This document shows, in pieces, positions 46,387 through 59,104 of a DNA stretch of 64,000 nt. Source of the DNA: Phialocephala subalpina. Lineage: Eukaryota; Ascomycota; Leotiomycetes; Helotiales; Mollisiaceae. Each line of letters opens with the position of its first letter. The first letter of the stretch is position 1. Below the pieces are notes generated by a model that was not told where the DNA came from, made no database searches, and saw nothing but the letters and a program-made list of their open reading frames with translations. The stretch lies in contig FJOG01000037.1 of assembly GCA_900073065.1 (NCBI GenBank), positions 257,785-321,784 of the forward strand, written 5' to 3'. Made by a program: the position numbers and the translations under genes.

Positions 46387-47926
46387 CCTTCCCACCCTCA
46401 ATCTGCAGGACAAGCTTTATACAATTCACGTTGCGTTTACTTCTATTGTCTAGCCGCTCCTTCTATTAGTTTACTTGGCTTTAATTATTCTTTTCAAAAT
46501 TGTAAAATTTAATACTTGGAATTTATTTTTTCTAAGAAAATTATTTAATATATTCTAAAAGATTTATTTATACTATGAAAGGGTAATGGCTCTTCTAAGG
46601 GAAAACCACCCAAACCTCCCTAGACGTAGTTAACTCATAGGCTTCGGCGAATACTTGATTATACACTCATAATTATACGTTATATATAGATTAACCAGTA
46701 AAAATAAAGTAGTAAAAAGTTATTATTATATTTTAGAAAATAGAAAGCTCCTTATATATTAAAGGGTACGTAGTTAATATAAACCTTCGAAACTACCTAA
46801 TATAAACAAGGATTTTTGAGAAACTTATATAACCCCGCTATAATATTTAAAATAGTTTTATAGACTTTTATATTTATAAAATTATAAGCGAATATTTATA
46901 CTAAGGATACTAATTATATAAGCTTCTTTATATAAAATATAATTCTTAAAAATAAATATTATATATAAAAATCGCGATTATAAATCTTATAATTAATAAG
47001 GGTAAATATTAAACCTTAGAATATTATATTAATTTAATATAATAATAATATTTAAAAATTTAATAATTCGAAAGAATAATATTTTTAATAATATTTATAA
47101 GGTTTATATATTATATTTAATCCCAAAGAAATTTATAAAACTTTAAAATTATAATATTTTTTAATTATTATATAATATTTTTATTAATTAAACGAGAAAT
47201 AATATTATAATTTATTTTAATAAATTATATAAATAATATTAATAAATTTTTATATTTTATTATTAATAATTTCTTATAATATAATATAAATTTATTTTCA
47301 CGAGGATTTAATTTGGAATCCTTGAAACTTAATAAAAATAATATAATAAAACCTTTAATTTATATTTAATTTAATTAATTAAAGAATTAAAAAATCAAAT
47401 ATATAAATAAGAAATAAATATTATTTAAAGATTATTTAAATAATTTATACGAATTAAATAAGAAAAATAAATAAATTAAAAATAATTAGAATTTAATAAA
47501 AATAATAAGCTTATTAATTAATTTTATAATAAAGAAAAAAATAATTATATTCGATTATTATATAAATTAAAAAAAAATTCACTAATTTTATTTTCTTTTA
47601 TTTTTACGCTTTAATATTTTATTTTATAAATTTTATAAAAATATTTTTATAAAAAAGTTATTTTTTCTTTATTTAATAATATATTTTTTAAATTATAAAC
47701 TTTTAAATTATATTTTTTATAAGGATTTAAAATTATAAATAAATTAATTAATTATTAATAAATTATTATAATTAATAAATAATACTTTATATAAAAGTAA
47801 ATATTAAAAATATTTTAAAATTATAAAAATCAAAGGTTTTAATTAATTAATTATTAATTAATTGAATAATTTCAAATTAATTAATTAAATTATTAATTTA
47901 TTATAATTAATTAATTATTTTATTCG

Positions 47927-48295
47927 TGAAATAAATATTACGAATTATATAATTTTAAAAAAAATATGGATTATATTAATATAAAATAAATCGAGTATAT
48001 ATTATCGAATAAACGTAATTTAATAATTATATAATAGAATTTTAAATAATAAAACTTTGAATAAATTAAAGGCTTTTTTATTTTAAAGTTTCTAAAAAAC
48101 GAAAGTTTTATATAAATAAATAAGAAACTTTTAAATAAGAATTTCGTATTTAATTCAAATATAATATTTTAATATTATATTTAATAATACGTTTAAATAT
48201 TATTATTTTATACGAAATAATTTAATTTTTATTTTATATAATTTATAATAATTAAATAATTTAATTTTTATTATATTTTAAATATTATTAATATA
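47927..48295 (+). repeat. 5' LTR of the gypsy relic (end approximate)
   Basis: Aligns with 52908-53265; the two copies differ mainly by C/T and G/A changes and small indels. Confidence 0.65.
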
Positions 48296-50702
48296 AATAC
48301 TCGCTAAGTATTTTATTATATTTATTATATCATTATTATTATTTAAAATTATATTAATTAATGAAATTAATAATAAAATATTAAAGAAAATTATAAATCG
48401 AAAATCGAATATATTCGATAAAATTAAAAATAAATTACGTATATATTTTATATAAAAATAAATAAATTCTTTAATATATAAAATATTTCATTAGAATAAT
48501 ATTCGATTAAATCGAAATTAATTAATAGAATTATTTAGATTATAAAAGAAATATAAAGAAATAAAATTTATTAATAAAAAAGATTTTTATTAATTTTAAC
48601 GAATTTAAAAAAAGATTATTAAAGTTTTTAGAAATATAAGCAAAGAAAAAATTATCGAATATAAATTATTCAATTTATATTAAATAGGAATTATATTAAT
48701 ATATATTACCAAATTCTAATAATATATAAATAAAATTTTAAAATAAAGAAAAAACGTTTTTATAATATAATTTTACAAAAAATTAAAGAATTTCATTAAG
48801 AATAAATTAATATAATATAATAAATAAAATATAATTCAAATTATAATAAATAATATTATTAATTTTAATAATTATTTATATAAATAATCGTTAAAAAAAT
48901 ATTTTAATAAATTCCAAAGTAAAAATTATAAAAATAATAATAAAAATTAATATTATTTTTCGAGGAAAAGAAAAATAAATCTCAAAAAATAAAATAAATT
49001 GATAATATAAAAACAAATTATATTTTAAATATAAATTATTAAATTAATATAATCGATCGAAGAAATTATAATAAATTCCAAGAAATATATATAATTATAA
49101 AAAGAATTCTATATATAAATAAAAAATTAAATAAATAAAAAATTAATATTTAAATTAATTAATCCAAATTAAAAAATAATTTAAGAATATTTTATATTAT
49201 TCTAAAAACTAATATAATACGATTTTATTAATAAAAAATTAAAGAATTTATAAAGAATATTATTTCGATATAAAAATAAAAAAACTTTTAAAGAATTAAA
49301 TTAATAGCGAATATATTTATACGATAAAATTTATTGAAAACGGAATTCGTATATTTAAAAATTAAAATAATATTAATAAGAAAATATTAAAATATTATAA
49401 AATTCGCTTGATTTTAAAGATAATAAATCGAGGAATTAATAAAAATTATTTCCAATATAAATATACGAGAATAATTAAAATTCGCAAAAGAAAATTAAAT
49501 TCAAATTATTTATAAAAACTTAGAATTCGAAGAAATATTATTAAAATATAACGATTAGAAATTAAAAAAATTATTAGTAATATTAAATTTTTAATTAGAA
49601 TATTATCCAAAAATAAATTAAAAATAATAAAATTTAAATAATAAAATAAAATATATTAAATTATTATTAAATTTAAAGAAATTAAAATAAGAATAAATAT
49701 ACGAAATAATATATTAAAATTATCGAAGGATTAAATAAATAAATAAATTAAAAAGCGAATATTATATATAATAATTATTATTATTAAATAATTCGCTTTT
49801 ATAATTTAATTACAAATTAATTATAAAATATTATTATAAAATTTTCGCGAAAAATATAATTAAAAGAATATAATAAAATACGAATAATAATTCGAATTAT
49901 TATAAAAAAAATATATAAAGTAATATAATTACGATTTAATATTGAATATATATTTTATTTTATTTATATAAATTTAAATAATTATTTTGTATAATATAAA
50001 TAAAAAAGTTTAAAATTAATATAATAATTAATTTAAAAGTAATAAATAATATTAAATTATAATTAAATTATAGAAATTAAATAATAATTATATAAAATAA
50101 AAATAATTAATGAAAATCCTTTAAAAATAAAATATATTAATATTGAAATTAAATTATAATTTATAAAAATCAAGATTTATTTCGAGAAATTTCAATTCGA
50201 TATAATAAATATAAAATATTATAAATTAGATAATATAATTTAATAATCGATTAAATTATCGAATAAATATAATTATAATATTATAATATTTCTAATAAAG
50301 AAATTTAATTATTACGAAATATATATAATTTTTATAAATAAATAAAAATATTAATTCGAGGATTTATTATTAAAATAAATATTAATAATTTATTACGAGT
50401 TTATATATTTCTTTAAAGAAAAAATATAAAAAATACGATTATAAAAAGTAATTATTTTCATTAAATTAAATTTATAAAGGGCTTATAATTTAATATGAAT
50501 AAAATAAGAAGAAAAATAAAAAATAATATTTTGTATATATTATAATTATTACGAATATTTAATTATATTTTTCGAATTGATTAATATATTAGTAATATAT
50601 ATACGAATAATAAATATTATTTTGCGATTATTCCTAAATATTATAATTATTTATTATTTAAATAATATATATAAAATATTAAAATTATATTAAAAGTATT
50701 TT

Positions 50703-51519
50703 NNNNNNNNNNNNNNNNNNNNNNNNNNNNNNNNNNNNNNNNNNNNNNNNNNNNNNNNNNNNNNNNNNNNNNNNNNNNNNNNNNNNNNNNNNNNNNNNNN
50801 NNNNNNNNNNNNNNNNNNNNNNNNNNNNNNNNNNNNNNNNNNNNNNNNNNNNNNNNNNNNNNNNNNNNNNNNNNNNNNNNNNNNNNNNNNNNNNNNNNNN
50901 NNNNNNNNNNNNNNNNNNNNNNNNNNNNNNNNNNNNNNNNNNNNNNNNNNNNNNNNNNNNNNNNNNNNNNNNNNNNNNNNNNNNNNNNNNNNNNNNNNNN
51001 NNNNNNNNNNNNNNNNNNNNNNNNNNNNNNNNNNNNNNNNNNNNNNNNNNNNNNNNNNNNNNNNNNNNNNNNNNNNNNNNNNNNNNNNNNNNNNNNNNNN
51101 NNNNNNNNNNNNNNNNNNNNNNNNNNNNNNNNNNNNNNNNNNNNNNNNNNNNNNNNNNNNNNNNNNNNNNNNNNNNNNNNNNNNNNNNNNNNNNNNNNNN
51201 NNNNNNNNNNNNNNNNNNNNNNNNNNNNNNNNNNNNNNNNNNNNNNNNNNNNNNNNNNNNNNNNNNNNNNNNNNNNNNNNNNNNNNNNNNNNNNNNNNNN
51301 NNNNNNNNNNNNNNNNNNNNNNNNNNNNNNNNNNNNNNNNNNNNNNNNNNNNNNNNNNNNNNNNNNNNNNNNNNNNNNNNNNNNNNNNNNNNNNNNNNNN
51401 NNNNNNNNNNNNNNNNNNNNNNNNNNNNNNNNNNNNNNNNNNNNNNNNNNNNNNNNNNNNNNNNNNNNNNNNNNNNNNNNNNNNNNNNNNNNNNNNNNNN
51501 NNNNNNNNNNNNNNNNNNN
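50703..51519. other. Assembly gap (817 N)
   Basis: Run of N inside the gypsy relic, probably covering part of the reverse transcriptase/RNase H to integrase region. Confidence 0.98.
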
Positions 51520-51842
51520 TTTATAATTACTAAAAAAAAGTATATATATTTAATATCTTATAAACGAAATTTATTAAAAAGTAATATAAACTTTCAATAT
51601 ATAAATATTAAAGAATTATAAAAATTATAAAATGGGTTTTACGAGATTTATATATATCGAGATTAAAAATTAAAGTAATTAAAACTATTAAAAATTACGA
51701 TACGTATATATAAAATAAAATCGCGAAATATATTATATATAATAATATATAATTACTAATAATATTTTTAAAAGCTTAGAAGTTTATTATTTAAAACTTT
51801 ATAATAAAATTTTTATTATCCCGAGAATTAATATTAGATATT

Positions 51843-52150
51843 AAATATAATATTATTTTTATTATTATAAATAAGTTTATAAAATACGCGTATATAATTC
51901 TATATTTGGAAATATATATAATAGAAAACTTTGCGTATATATTTTTATAAATCGTAATAATAAATTATAAAATATTAAATAAAATTATTTCAAATAAAAA
52001 TAAATTTTTTATATTGAAATTTTAAATGATTTTAATTATATTATTAAAAATTAAATAAAAGTTATTAATAGTTTTTTATTTTTAAATGAATATATAAATA
52101 GAATAATTAAATTGGATTATTATTTATAATATAATTCGCATATAATAATA
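51843..52150 (+). pseudogene. Integrase core of the gypsy relic
   Basis: The direct translation reads INKFIKYAYIILYLE, then IENFAYIFL, stop, IVIINYKILNKIISNKNKFF and ILKF. This follows the gypsy integrase core block in order (VDRFTKYAYFIP-type, then the AYIFLR-type, EIISDRDKLF-type and HPQTDGQTER-type motifs). The differences are those expected of RIP: D to N, R to stop or K, H to Y, Q to stop. It identifies both the class and the strand of the element. Confidence 0.72.
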
Positions 52151-52907
52151 TTATAATAAAAAGTACGAAAATTTTATTTTTTTATATTAATTATAAGTAT
52201 AATCCAAAAATTTATTAAATATTATATAAAAAAATATTAGAATCTCAAAATATTAAAATTTAAATCGAATAATTAAAATTTTTATAAGAAAAATTCGCAA
52301 AAAATATATAATTTATAATAATTAAATTAGTATTATATTATAATAAATATTAAATATAAAATAAATAAAAATTTAAATTACTAATATATTAAAAATAAAG
52401 AAAAGTATTTAATTAAATAAATAAAATACTTTTTATAGAAAAATATTTAGAAATTCAAAGAAAAATTTAATTATCCTAAAAAATTATAAATATTCTACCA
52501 ATAAAATCCAAATTTACTCATGAAAAAAATTTCGTATTATCGAATTTCAAAAGTTTAATTCGAAAACTAATAATTAAAAAATTAAAGAATTAATAAGAAA
52601 ATTTATAATAAATATTAAAATACGAGAATAATAAAAATTATAATAGAAATAATAAATTACTTTTTATAATTTTTAAAATTATAAAAATTATTTAAAATAA
52701 ATATATTCGAAATAATATAATAATAAAAATTTATTTAAAAAATAATAATAAATTAATTTCGCGTAATAAGAATAAATTAATATTAAATATTCGAAAGTTT
52801 TAATATATAAAATAAACGTAAAATACTTTTTCTTTTTTTTATATATAATAAATAATATTAAAAAATACTTAAAAAAAATTCTTATAAATATTAAAATTAT
52901 ATTAAAA

Positions 52908-53265
52908 TGAAAAAGAAATAATATTACGAATTATATAATTTCAAAAGAATATAAATTATATTAATATAAAACCAATCAAATATATATTATCAAATAAATA
53001 TAATTTAATAATTACGTAATAAGGTTTTAAATAATAAAACTTTAAATAAATTAAAAGTTTCTCGTTTTAAAAGTTTTCAAAAGAATAAAAATTTTATATA
53101 AACAAATAAAAAACTTTTAAATAAAAGTTTTATATTTAATTTAAATATAATATTTAATAATATATTTGAACGTTATTATTCTATGCAAAATTATTTAGTT
53201 TTTATTTTATATTATTTATAATAATTTAATAATTCAATTATTATTATAATAAAATTCAAAATATT
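52908..53265 (+). repeat. 3' LTR of the gypsy relic (end approximate)
   Basis: Aligns with 47927-48295, lying about 750 bp downstream of the integrase relic. Confidence 0.65.
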
Positions 53266-54115
53266 ATTATTTTAATATTTTTTCATTAATTTAATTTATT
53301 ATTTATTTTATTTAAATTAATTATTTCGATAAAAATTAAATATTAAATTCTTTATTATTATAATTTGAAAATTATAAATAAAATTACTTTAATATATATA
53401 ATATAAAATTTAATTCCAAAAAAAATTTAAATGAATTTTTTTTTAAATAATTATAATTTGAAAATTTTTAATTTTTAAACTCGAAATTTAATTTAATTTT
53501 TTTATTTTTTTTATTCGAACTTTTATATTCTAATTACGTAATTTTTAACGAATAAAAATTTAAAATCTTATTTATTTTATATTATATTAAATAATTAAAT
53601 TTATTAATATATTATTATATTATTAATTAATAATTAATCGCGTATTATAAATCGTAATTATAAAACTTTTTAAATATATTTTTATTTAAAAATTTTAAAT
53701 TTTAAAACCGAATTTTAAAAAATTTCTTTTTAATAAATATAAATAAATTTAAATTAAAAGTTCATTAGTAATTCTAAAGGAAATCCTTTAAAATTATTAA
53801 TTATTAGAAATTAAAATATCAAAATTTTATTTTCTTTATAATTTTATAATTATATAATTATATAATTTTTAAAAAGATTTTTTAGAAGGTTTCTTTTTAA
53901 TAAAATCAAAAATTTTATAACCCTTTATAAAAATGTTTATACGAGATTTATAAAATAATATATATATTAAAATAAAATAAAAAACAAATTATTTATTAAT
54001 TTATTTATTAAATTAAGAATATATAATTCCCTTTTTCCGGAATAAAAGAACTTTATATCAACCACTTTAATTCTCTCTTAATAATTAATATATAGCTTAT
54101 TAGTTTAATTATCTT

Positions 54116-55467
54116 AGTTATCATGATAATTAGCGCCCTCGGTTTGGCGGCCCCCGTTCTTACTCCGGAATTCCAAGTGCGAGCCAATTCCAAGCTCAAT
54201 TAGTTCTCTAATCCCAACTGGTATATACTCTCCCCTCCCTTCCCACTTGATCCTTCAGCACTGAGTATATGATCAATCTTGATAATTCCGGCGGCGACGC
54301 CCCAGCCTACCATGCCGCGCCTGTATTGCAACGATGCTACAACGACTCCACAACTGTGTCCTTTTTCTGGGCCATTGGACCTCTGTCAAATATGCATGGC
54401 GAGTCTCCCCTACAAAAAGCACAAACATTTCGAAGATACAAACCCTCGCATTGTTTGTTGGGACGTTGGTCTCTAAGTCCGCGTTTTTTGGGGTCCTCTG
54501 TGGCCTGGCTGCTCTTGATGCCGTGCCGTCTGCGTCGGGTGGAGTCAGTTTTCCTCCTTTGCTCTCGACCTCTGCCGCGAGTTCCGATGTACGTGGGGGG
54601 ATGAGTGAGGTTGTGGTCGCGTTAGGTCCACCTGTGCGGTGCGGTGCGATTGGAAAGAGAGGGGGGGGGGGGGGAAGGTCCAAAACTGGGGGAGCAGCTG
54701 TAATCATTTTTGTTAAGGTCAGGTGCTAGTTCATCGTGCTCAGTTCCTCTTAATTGGCCCGCGTGATACAGCGCGAGCTCTTCTGTAAACTCTTGGACGC
54801 GGTACCCATTCGTCCCACCTATCAATACTAGCCGGGTTCTCCTTCGCAGCTCTGACCAGGAATCTGACTAACTTTTACGCCGAACCGCAGCCTCTTCTCC
54901 GCTGTTCGATTTTACCCCTGCCTCCGATTTCCCCAACTTCCCCGATTTCCCCGAGCCCCCCCCAGATTAGCCAATCGTGAACTCAGAGCGAAGCGCGCAA
55001 ATCTTATTACTTAACGGGAGGCTAAGCCAAGATCTTGTTGAATCCAACGCGGTGATTGGCGGATACTGCTGCCTTCCCTCGACTGGTGCCGGATCTTCTA
55101 CCGCAATGAGAGACTTAGCCTCGCAGTTATTCCGCTTCTACTGTACACATCACGGGCAGGCGAGCATACATTCAACATGCGCTTCAATCAGCATCCAGCA
55201 CTCGATGAACCCGGTCGGCACCCAAGTGACGACATGTAGCCCGGTGCCTCATTTTATATTTCCTAGCGTGCCTTGTACCTTGAACAGTATTCTGGGCTAA
55301 TATCTTTTCTGCGGGGGCGAAGAAATAAACCTCGGGGAAGAAATTGGGACCGCGTTGATGTGACCTCAGTTGAGGGGTATTATGCTCTAGGGAATGACCC
55401 CAAGTCTATATAACACCACTTCGACAGTGGCTAGTTTGTCGAACATCTCCTGTTCACTTCCATCAAG
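54116..55467. other. Intergenic region and GH51 promoter
   Basis: Normal-composition sequence after the AT block. Several overlapping frames at 54269-54729 lie on both strands without a recognisable family. A G14 run lies at 54661-54674 and C-rich tracts near 54905-54965. CTATATAACACC near 55407 is the probable TATA element, about 60 bp upstream of the GH51 start codon. Confidence 0.5.
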
Positions 55468-57654
55468 ATGATCTTACAATTATTTCCTCTGTCATTTCTG
55501 GTTGGTATTGCCAGTGCTATCAACCTCACAGTCTCAACTACCGGCGGCAATGTATCATCCCCACTTATGTATGGTCTCATGTTCGAGGATATCAATCACT
55601 CTGGAGATGGGGGTATATATGCAGAGCTAATAAATAACCGAGCATTCCAAGGAAGCAGAGAATTTCCACCCACTCTTGAGCCATGGGTACCAGTTGGAAA
55701 TGCAGTCTTTACTCTGCAGAATACGTCGATACCACTCTCCTCTGCACTTCCGACTTCAATTCATGTCGCTCCCGGACCACCCTCGAGCCATGCCAAAATC
55801 GGGCTGCTCAACCCCGGATGGTGGGGTATCGATGTCAAACCTCAGAAATACACCGGCAGCTTCTGGGCACTGGGCTCATACAAAGGAAATTTCACGGTGA
55901 AGCTTCAATCGAACGTAACCGATGATGTTTTTGCCAGTGTAGATATCCCATCGTCCTGCCAGCCCAGTAAATGGGTAGAGCACACATTCGAATTGGAGCC
56001 CAACCTTGCGGCATCGAACATCAACAACACCTTTGTCATCGAATTTGATCCTGGAAGTGGGGCTGTGAACTTTAATTTGATCAGCTTATTTCCACCAACG
56101 TACAAGAACAGGCCGAATGGAAATCGACCAGAGCTCATGGAGGCGTTAAAATCTCTAAACCCTAGCTTTCTTAGAATGCCAGGGGGAAATAACCTGTCCG
56201 TATTGCACAATACAAATTTTTCGTCCGATACTAACCTATGTTAGAGAGGGAGACATCTGGCACTACCCCTGGAGATGGAACGAGACGATTGGTCCTCTCA
56301 CCCAACGTCCCGGTCGTCCAGGTACATGGGGTTATGGCAACACAGATGGGCTAGGCCTTGTCGAATATCTCAACGTACATATTTCTTTCCATAACTCACT
56401 ATCTTCGTTTATTCCTTGACTAATAATTTACATAGTGGTGCACCGATCTCGACGCTGAACCTCTCCTCGCTGTATGGGCGGGAATGTATCTCGGTAACGA
56501 TGTAGACCACATCCTCTCCGCTGAAGCCCTCGAACCATGGGTAGATGATACACTTAATGAACTCGAGTTCATCCTCGGTCCGGTCTCCACCCATTACGGC
56601 GCTCTTCGCGCTTCTTTGGGCTATCCTGAACCTTGGGCTTTGAAATATGTCGAAATTGGCAATGAAGACAACCTCTACACTAATGGAAGCAGCACTTACG
56701 CAACATATCGCTTCAGTATGTTTTATGATGCCATCACCGCAGCGTATCCAGATCTCACAATCATTTCATCTACTGGGGACTACACAGCTATTGGAGGAAG
56801 CGGCGAAACCGCTACCTGGACAGATTTTCACACCTACTCACGACCGGATACCCTTGTGAGCATGTTCGATAAGTTTGATCACGCTTCACGGGAATACAAG
56901 ACTCTGATTGGCGAATACGCTATTGTGCAGGAGAACCTGGAGGGACAACTTGCAGGAGTAAATTGGGATCTACCGAAGTTTCCACAACCGGTTTGGGTTG
57001 GGGCTGTAAGTGAGGCAATTTGGAGTATTGGTGCAGAGAGAAATAGCGATGCGGTTGTGGGCATGAGCTATGCTCCTGGGTTCCAGAATTTGAATTCTTA
57101 TAACTGGAGTGTAAGTCTACTCTGCTCTATATTCATAATTTTGTTTCTTCCAACTCCCTTTCCTCTTCTTGTATTAGATTTTCACCATCTACCATCATCA
57201 ACAACCAGCTAATAAATCCTCAAACAAATAGCCTGACCTCATCTCCTTTACCGCCGACGTCTCGCAGACTGTCCTCTCAACCTCTTGGCATGTAATTAAC
57301 CTCTTCTCCAACAACCGCTACACATCTACAGTTCCAGTAACCTCAGACTCCCCAATTGGACCCGCATACTGGGTAGCCGGTACCTCCGGAGAAGGGAAAT
57401 ACACCTTCAAGATTGCAATATACAACGCCACTTCCTCCGTTCCATTCAATATTACCTTCGAAGGTGTAGCAAAGGGTGCGACGGGACTGTTGACGGTGTT
57501 GAGTGCCCCAGGGGGGCTGAGTGCTAACGTGTTGGATGGGGATGGTGTACCGACGGATGTGGTTGCAAAGAGCGACGTGGAGCTTGTTGCGGGGAGTGCG
57601 GGAGAGTTTGTGTTTGAGCTGGAGAATTGGGAGGTTGCTGTTTTCACGACTTGA
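55468..57654 (+). CDS. GH51 alpha-L-arabinofuranosidase, secreted, 4 exons, 651 aa
   Basis: Secreted enzyme removing arabinofuranosyl side chains from arabinoxylan or arabinan. Exons 55468-56195, 56245-56374, 56436-57110 and 57232-57654 (1956 nt, open). Signal peptide [17 protein letters not shown]. The family motifs are complete: [32 protein letters not shown] (restored across intron 1), [33 protein letters not shown] (across intron 2), the acid/base YVEIGNEDN and the nucleophile LIGEYAIVQ. The C-terminal beta-sandwich follows (after SYNWS|PDLISF across intron 3, 57111-57231). Length equals the usual fungal value of about 650. Many N-glycosylation sequons support secretion. No lesions were found, so it should be active. 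Confidence 0.94.
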
Positions 57655-58017
57655 CGGTTTAGCCTCCAAATCACTTCAATTGCTTCCCCTGTCATTGTAA
57701 TTACTTTTGGCCGTGTCCTCCGTTCCCTGTCGTGCGTCCCCCTCGCTGTGGGTCTACGCGTCTACCACTCATCGAACCACGACGCTTCGCTTCGCGCAGT
57801 TACCGTGACAGCGTTTTTTAGAGGGCACAACCTGTAATTTAGTGGAGATCCCCAAAGTCTCCATAACCTTGACCGCGACCTTTGTACGTTCATTACGATG
57901 GAACTGTCCGGCTCGTACCGCATTCCTCTGGAATCGCGACTCTCATCCATCCTGCGCTCTCGCACTCAACATCGATTCTGCTGCATTCGAGACTCCAGTC
58001 ATAAGCCACGTACACAA
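57655..58017. other. Intergenic region between GH51 gene and binding-protein-like pseudogene
   Basis: No gene supported; it contains the terminator of the GH51 gene and the upstream region of the next one. Confidence 0.4.
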
Positions 58018-59104
58018 TGTTGCCTAATCTTCCTTTGCATTGCGACTGTTTGTGCCTTAGACAGCGTTAATTACGGTGCATTTACGCAAACCGCGACGTA
58101 CTCGATCGCAAACTAATTAGGATTCTTCACCGCGTATGGATTGGACGTCGTCTATCAACAAGTTCCCAATTCAACTTATGCTTATGCGCAGACTTTCAGT
58201 GGCGGCTACGACATCTTAACTGGCACCATTGACAATTCTGTTAATCTGCGACTGAATTCCAACGAGAATATCACGGTGATAGGCCAATTGGACCAGGGAC
58301 CGGATCTTGTGCTTGCATCGAACCCAAATATCACCAGCGTTGCCCAATTGAAAAGTAAATCTCTGATTGTCGATTCTCCTACTAGTGGCTACTCGTATCT
58401 CCTGCGCAAAATCTTGAGCATATATGGACTCTTTCTGAATACCGATTACTTCTTCCAGGTGAGATCTTCAACGGTCTATGTTCATATTGTATAAGAGCTA
58501 ACAAAAGCAGACAGTTGAGGGTACCAATCTCAGATATGCGGATTTGGTCGTAGGAAAACTTCCCAACGGGACCACCGTTTATGCAACAATGCTCGTGTAT
58601 CCATTTACAACGGAGGGTGAGGCTCTCCCCACCGCTCAAAGACCAAATATTCTTGCTCGAGTTTCCGATCCCATCTCCTCATCAGCTTTCACAGCTCGCC
58701 AATCAGCTCTGAGTAATTGTACCGAAAATGATGTGTTAGTACGATTCATGAGTGTCATTCACGCTGCGAACCTCTATTTGCGCAACCCCGCCCAGAAAAC
58801 TTGCAGTGTGAGAGCAATTGGAAAGTAACTTAATGCATCGACTGCCATCGCGCAGCTCGAGTACAACGCCGCAACAGCTGCTGATACTGGAGATGTAAGT
58901 CCAGGGGGACCCTTCACCGTCAACCAGACGGGGCTACTGAACGTAATGGCGGTGAGGGAGGAATTCAACGGATTCAGCAGCTTACCGTCGGAATACAATT
59001 TTGCCGCTGCTATTGTCCCTGACGAAGGGAAACTAATCGATTATTCGATACGGGATCTCGTAGTGGCAAGCTTGAAGAAGGATCTCCTAGAGACAACCCG
59101 TTAA
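58018..59104 (+). pseudogene. Periplasmic-binding-protein-like (NMT1/SsuA type) secreted protein, with nonsense mutations
   Basis: After ATG at 58018 a one-base shift is needed to reach the signal-peptide-like LIFLCIATVCALD. Then come VNYGAFTQTATYSIAN, stop TAA at 58114-58116, LGFFTAYGLDVVYQQVPN, YDILTGTIDNSVNLRLNS, VIGQLDQGPDLVLASNPNI, TSVAQLKSKSLIVDSPTSGY, an intron at 58459-58510, VEGTNLRYADLVVGKLPNG, a second TAA at 58826-58828, and LNASTAIAQLEYNAATAAD to the end at 59104. The order and the YDI, GPDLVLA and LKSKSLIVDSPTSG blocks match two-lobed substrate-binding proteins such as the aliphatic sulfonate/NMT1 group, also found as secreted proteins in fungi. Both stops are CAA-type glutamine positions changed to TAA. 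The gene is dead, but only lightly damaged. Confidence 0.75.

Larger units (their letters stand above)
47927..53265 (+). mobile_element. RIP-mutated Ty3/gypsy LTR retrotransposon
   Basis: Two long similar direct repeats (about 47927-48295 and 52908-53265) both start TGAAA followed by a shared ATATTACGAATTATATAATT and stay alignable for some 350 bp (ATTATATTAATATAAAA, AATAATAAAACTTT, AAACTTTTAAATAA). Between them, about 5 kb on the plus strand includes an integrase still legible in translation at 51843-52150, placed just before the right repeat as expected for the gypsy order. Inner and outer LTR ends are approximate and no target duplication could be fixed. Everything is riddled with stops, so the element is dead. 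Confidence 0.75.
46440..54115. repeat. 7.7-kb AT-rich RIP block (isochore) with nested retroelement
   Basis: Almost pure A/T sequence with sparse TCG/CGA and no open frame over 7.6 kb, broken by an 817-base gap. The left part (46440-46900) is less depleted and keeps short normal words, so its border is gradual; the right border at about 54115 is sharp. A gypsy-type element is recognisable inside (47927-53265). Confidence 0.85.

Noticed and set aside
54269..54729. Several overlapping 65-144-codon frames on both strands
   Set aside because: Composition-driven frames in GC-richer DNA next to a G14 run; none has motifs, splice structure or a signal peptide.
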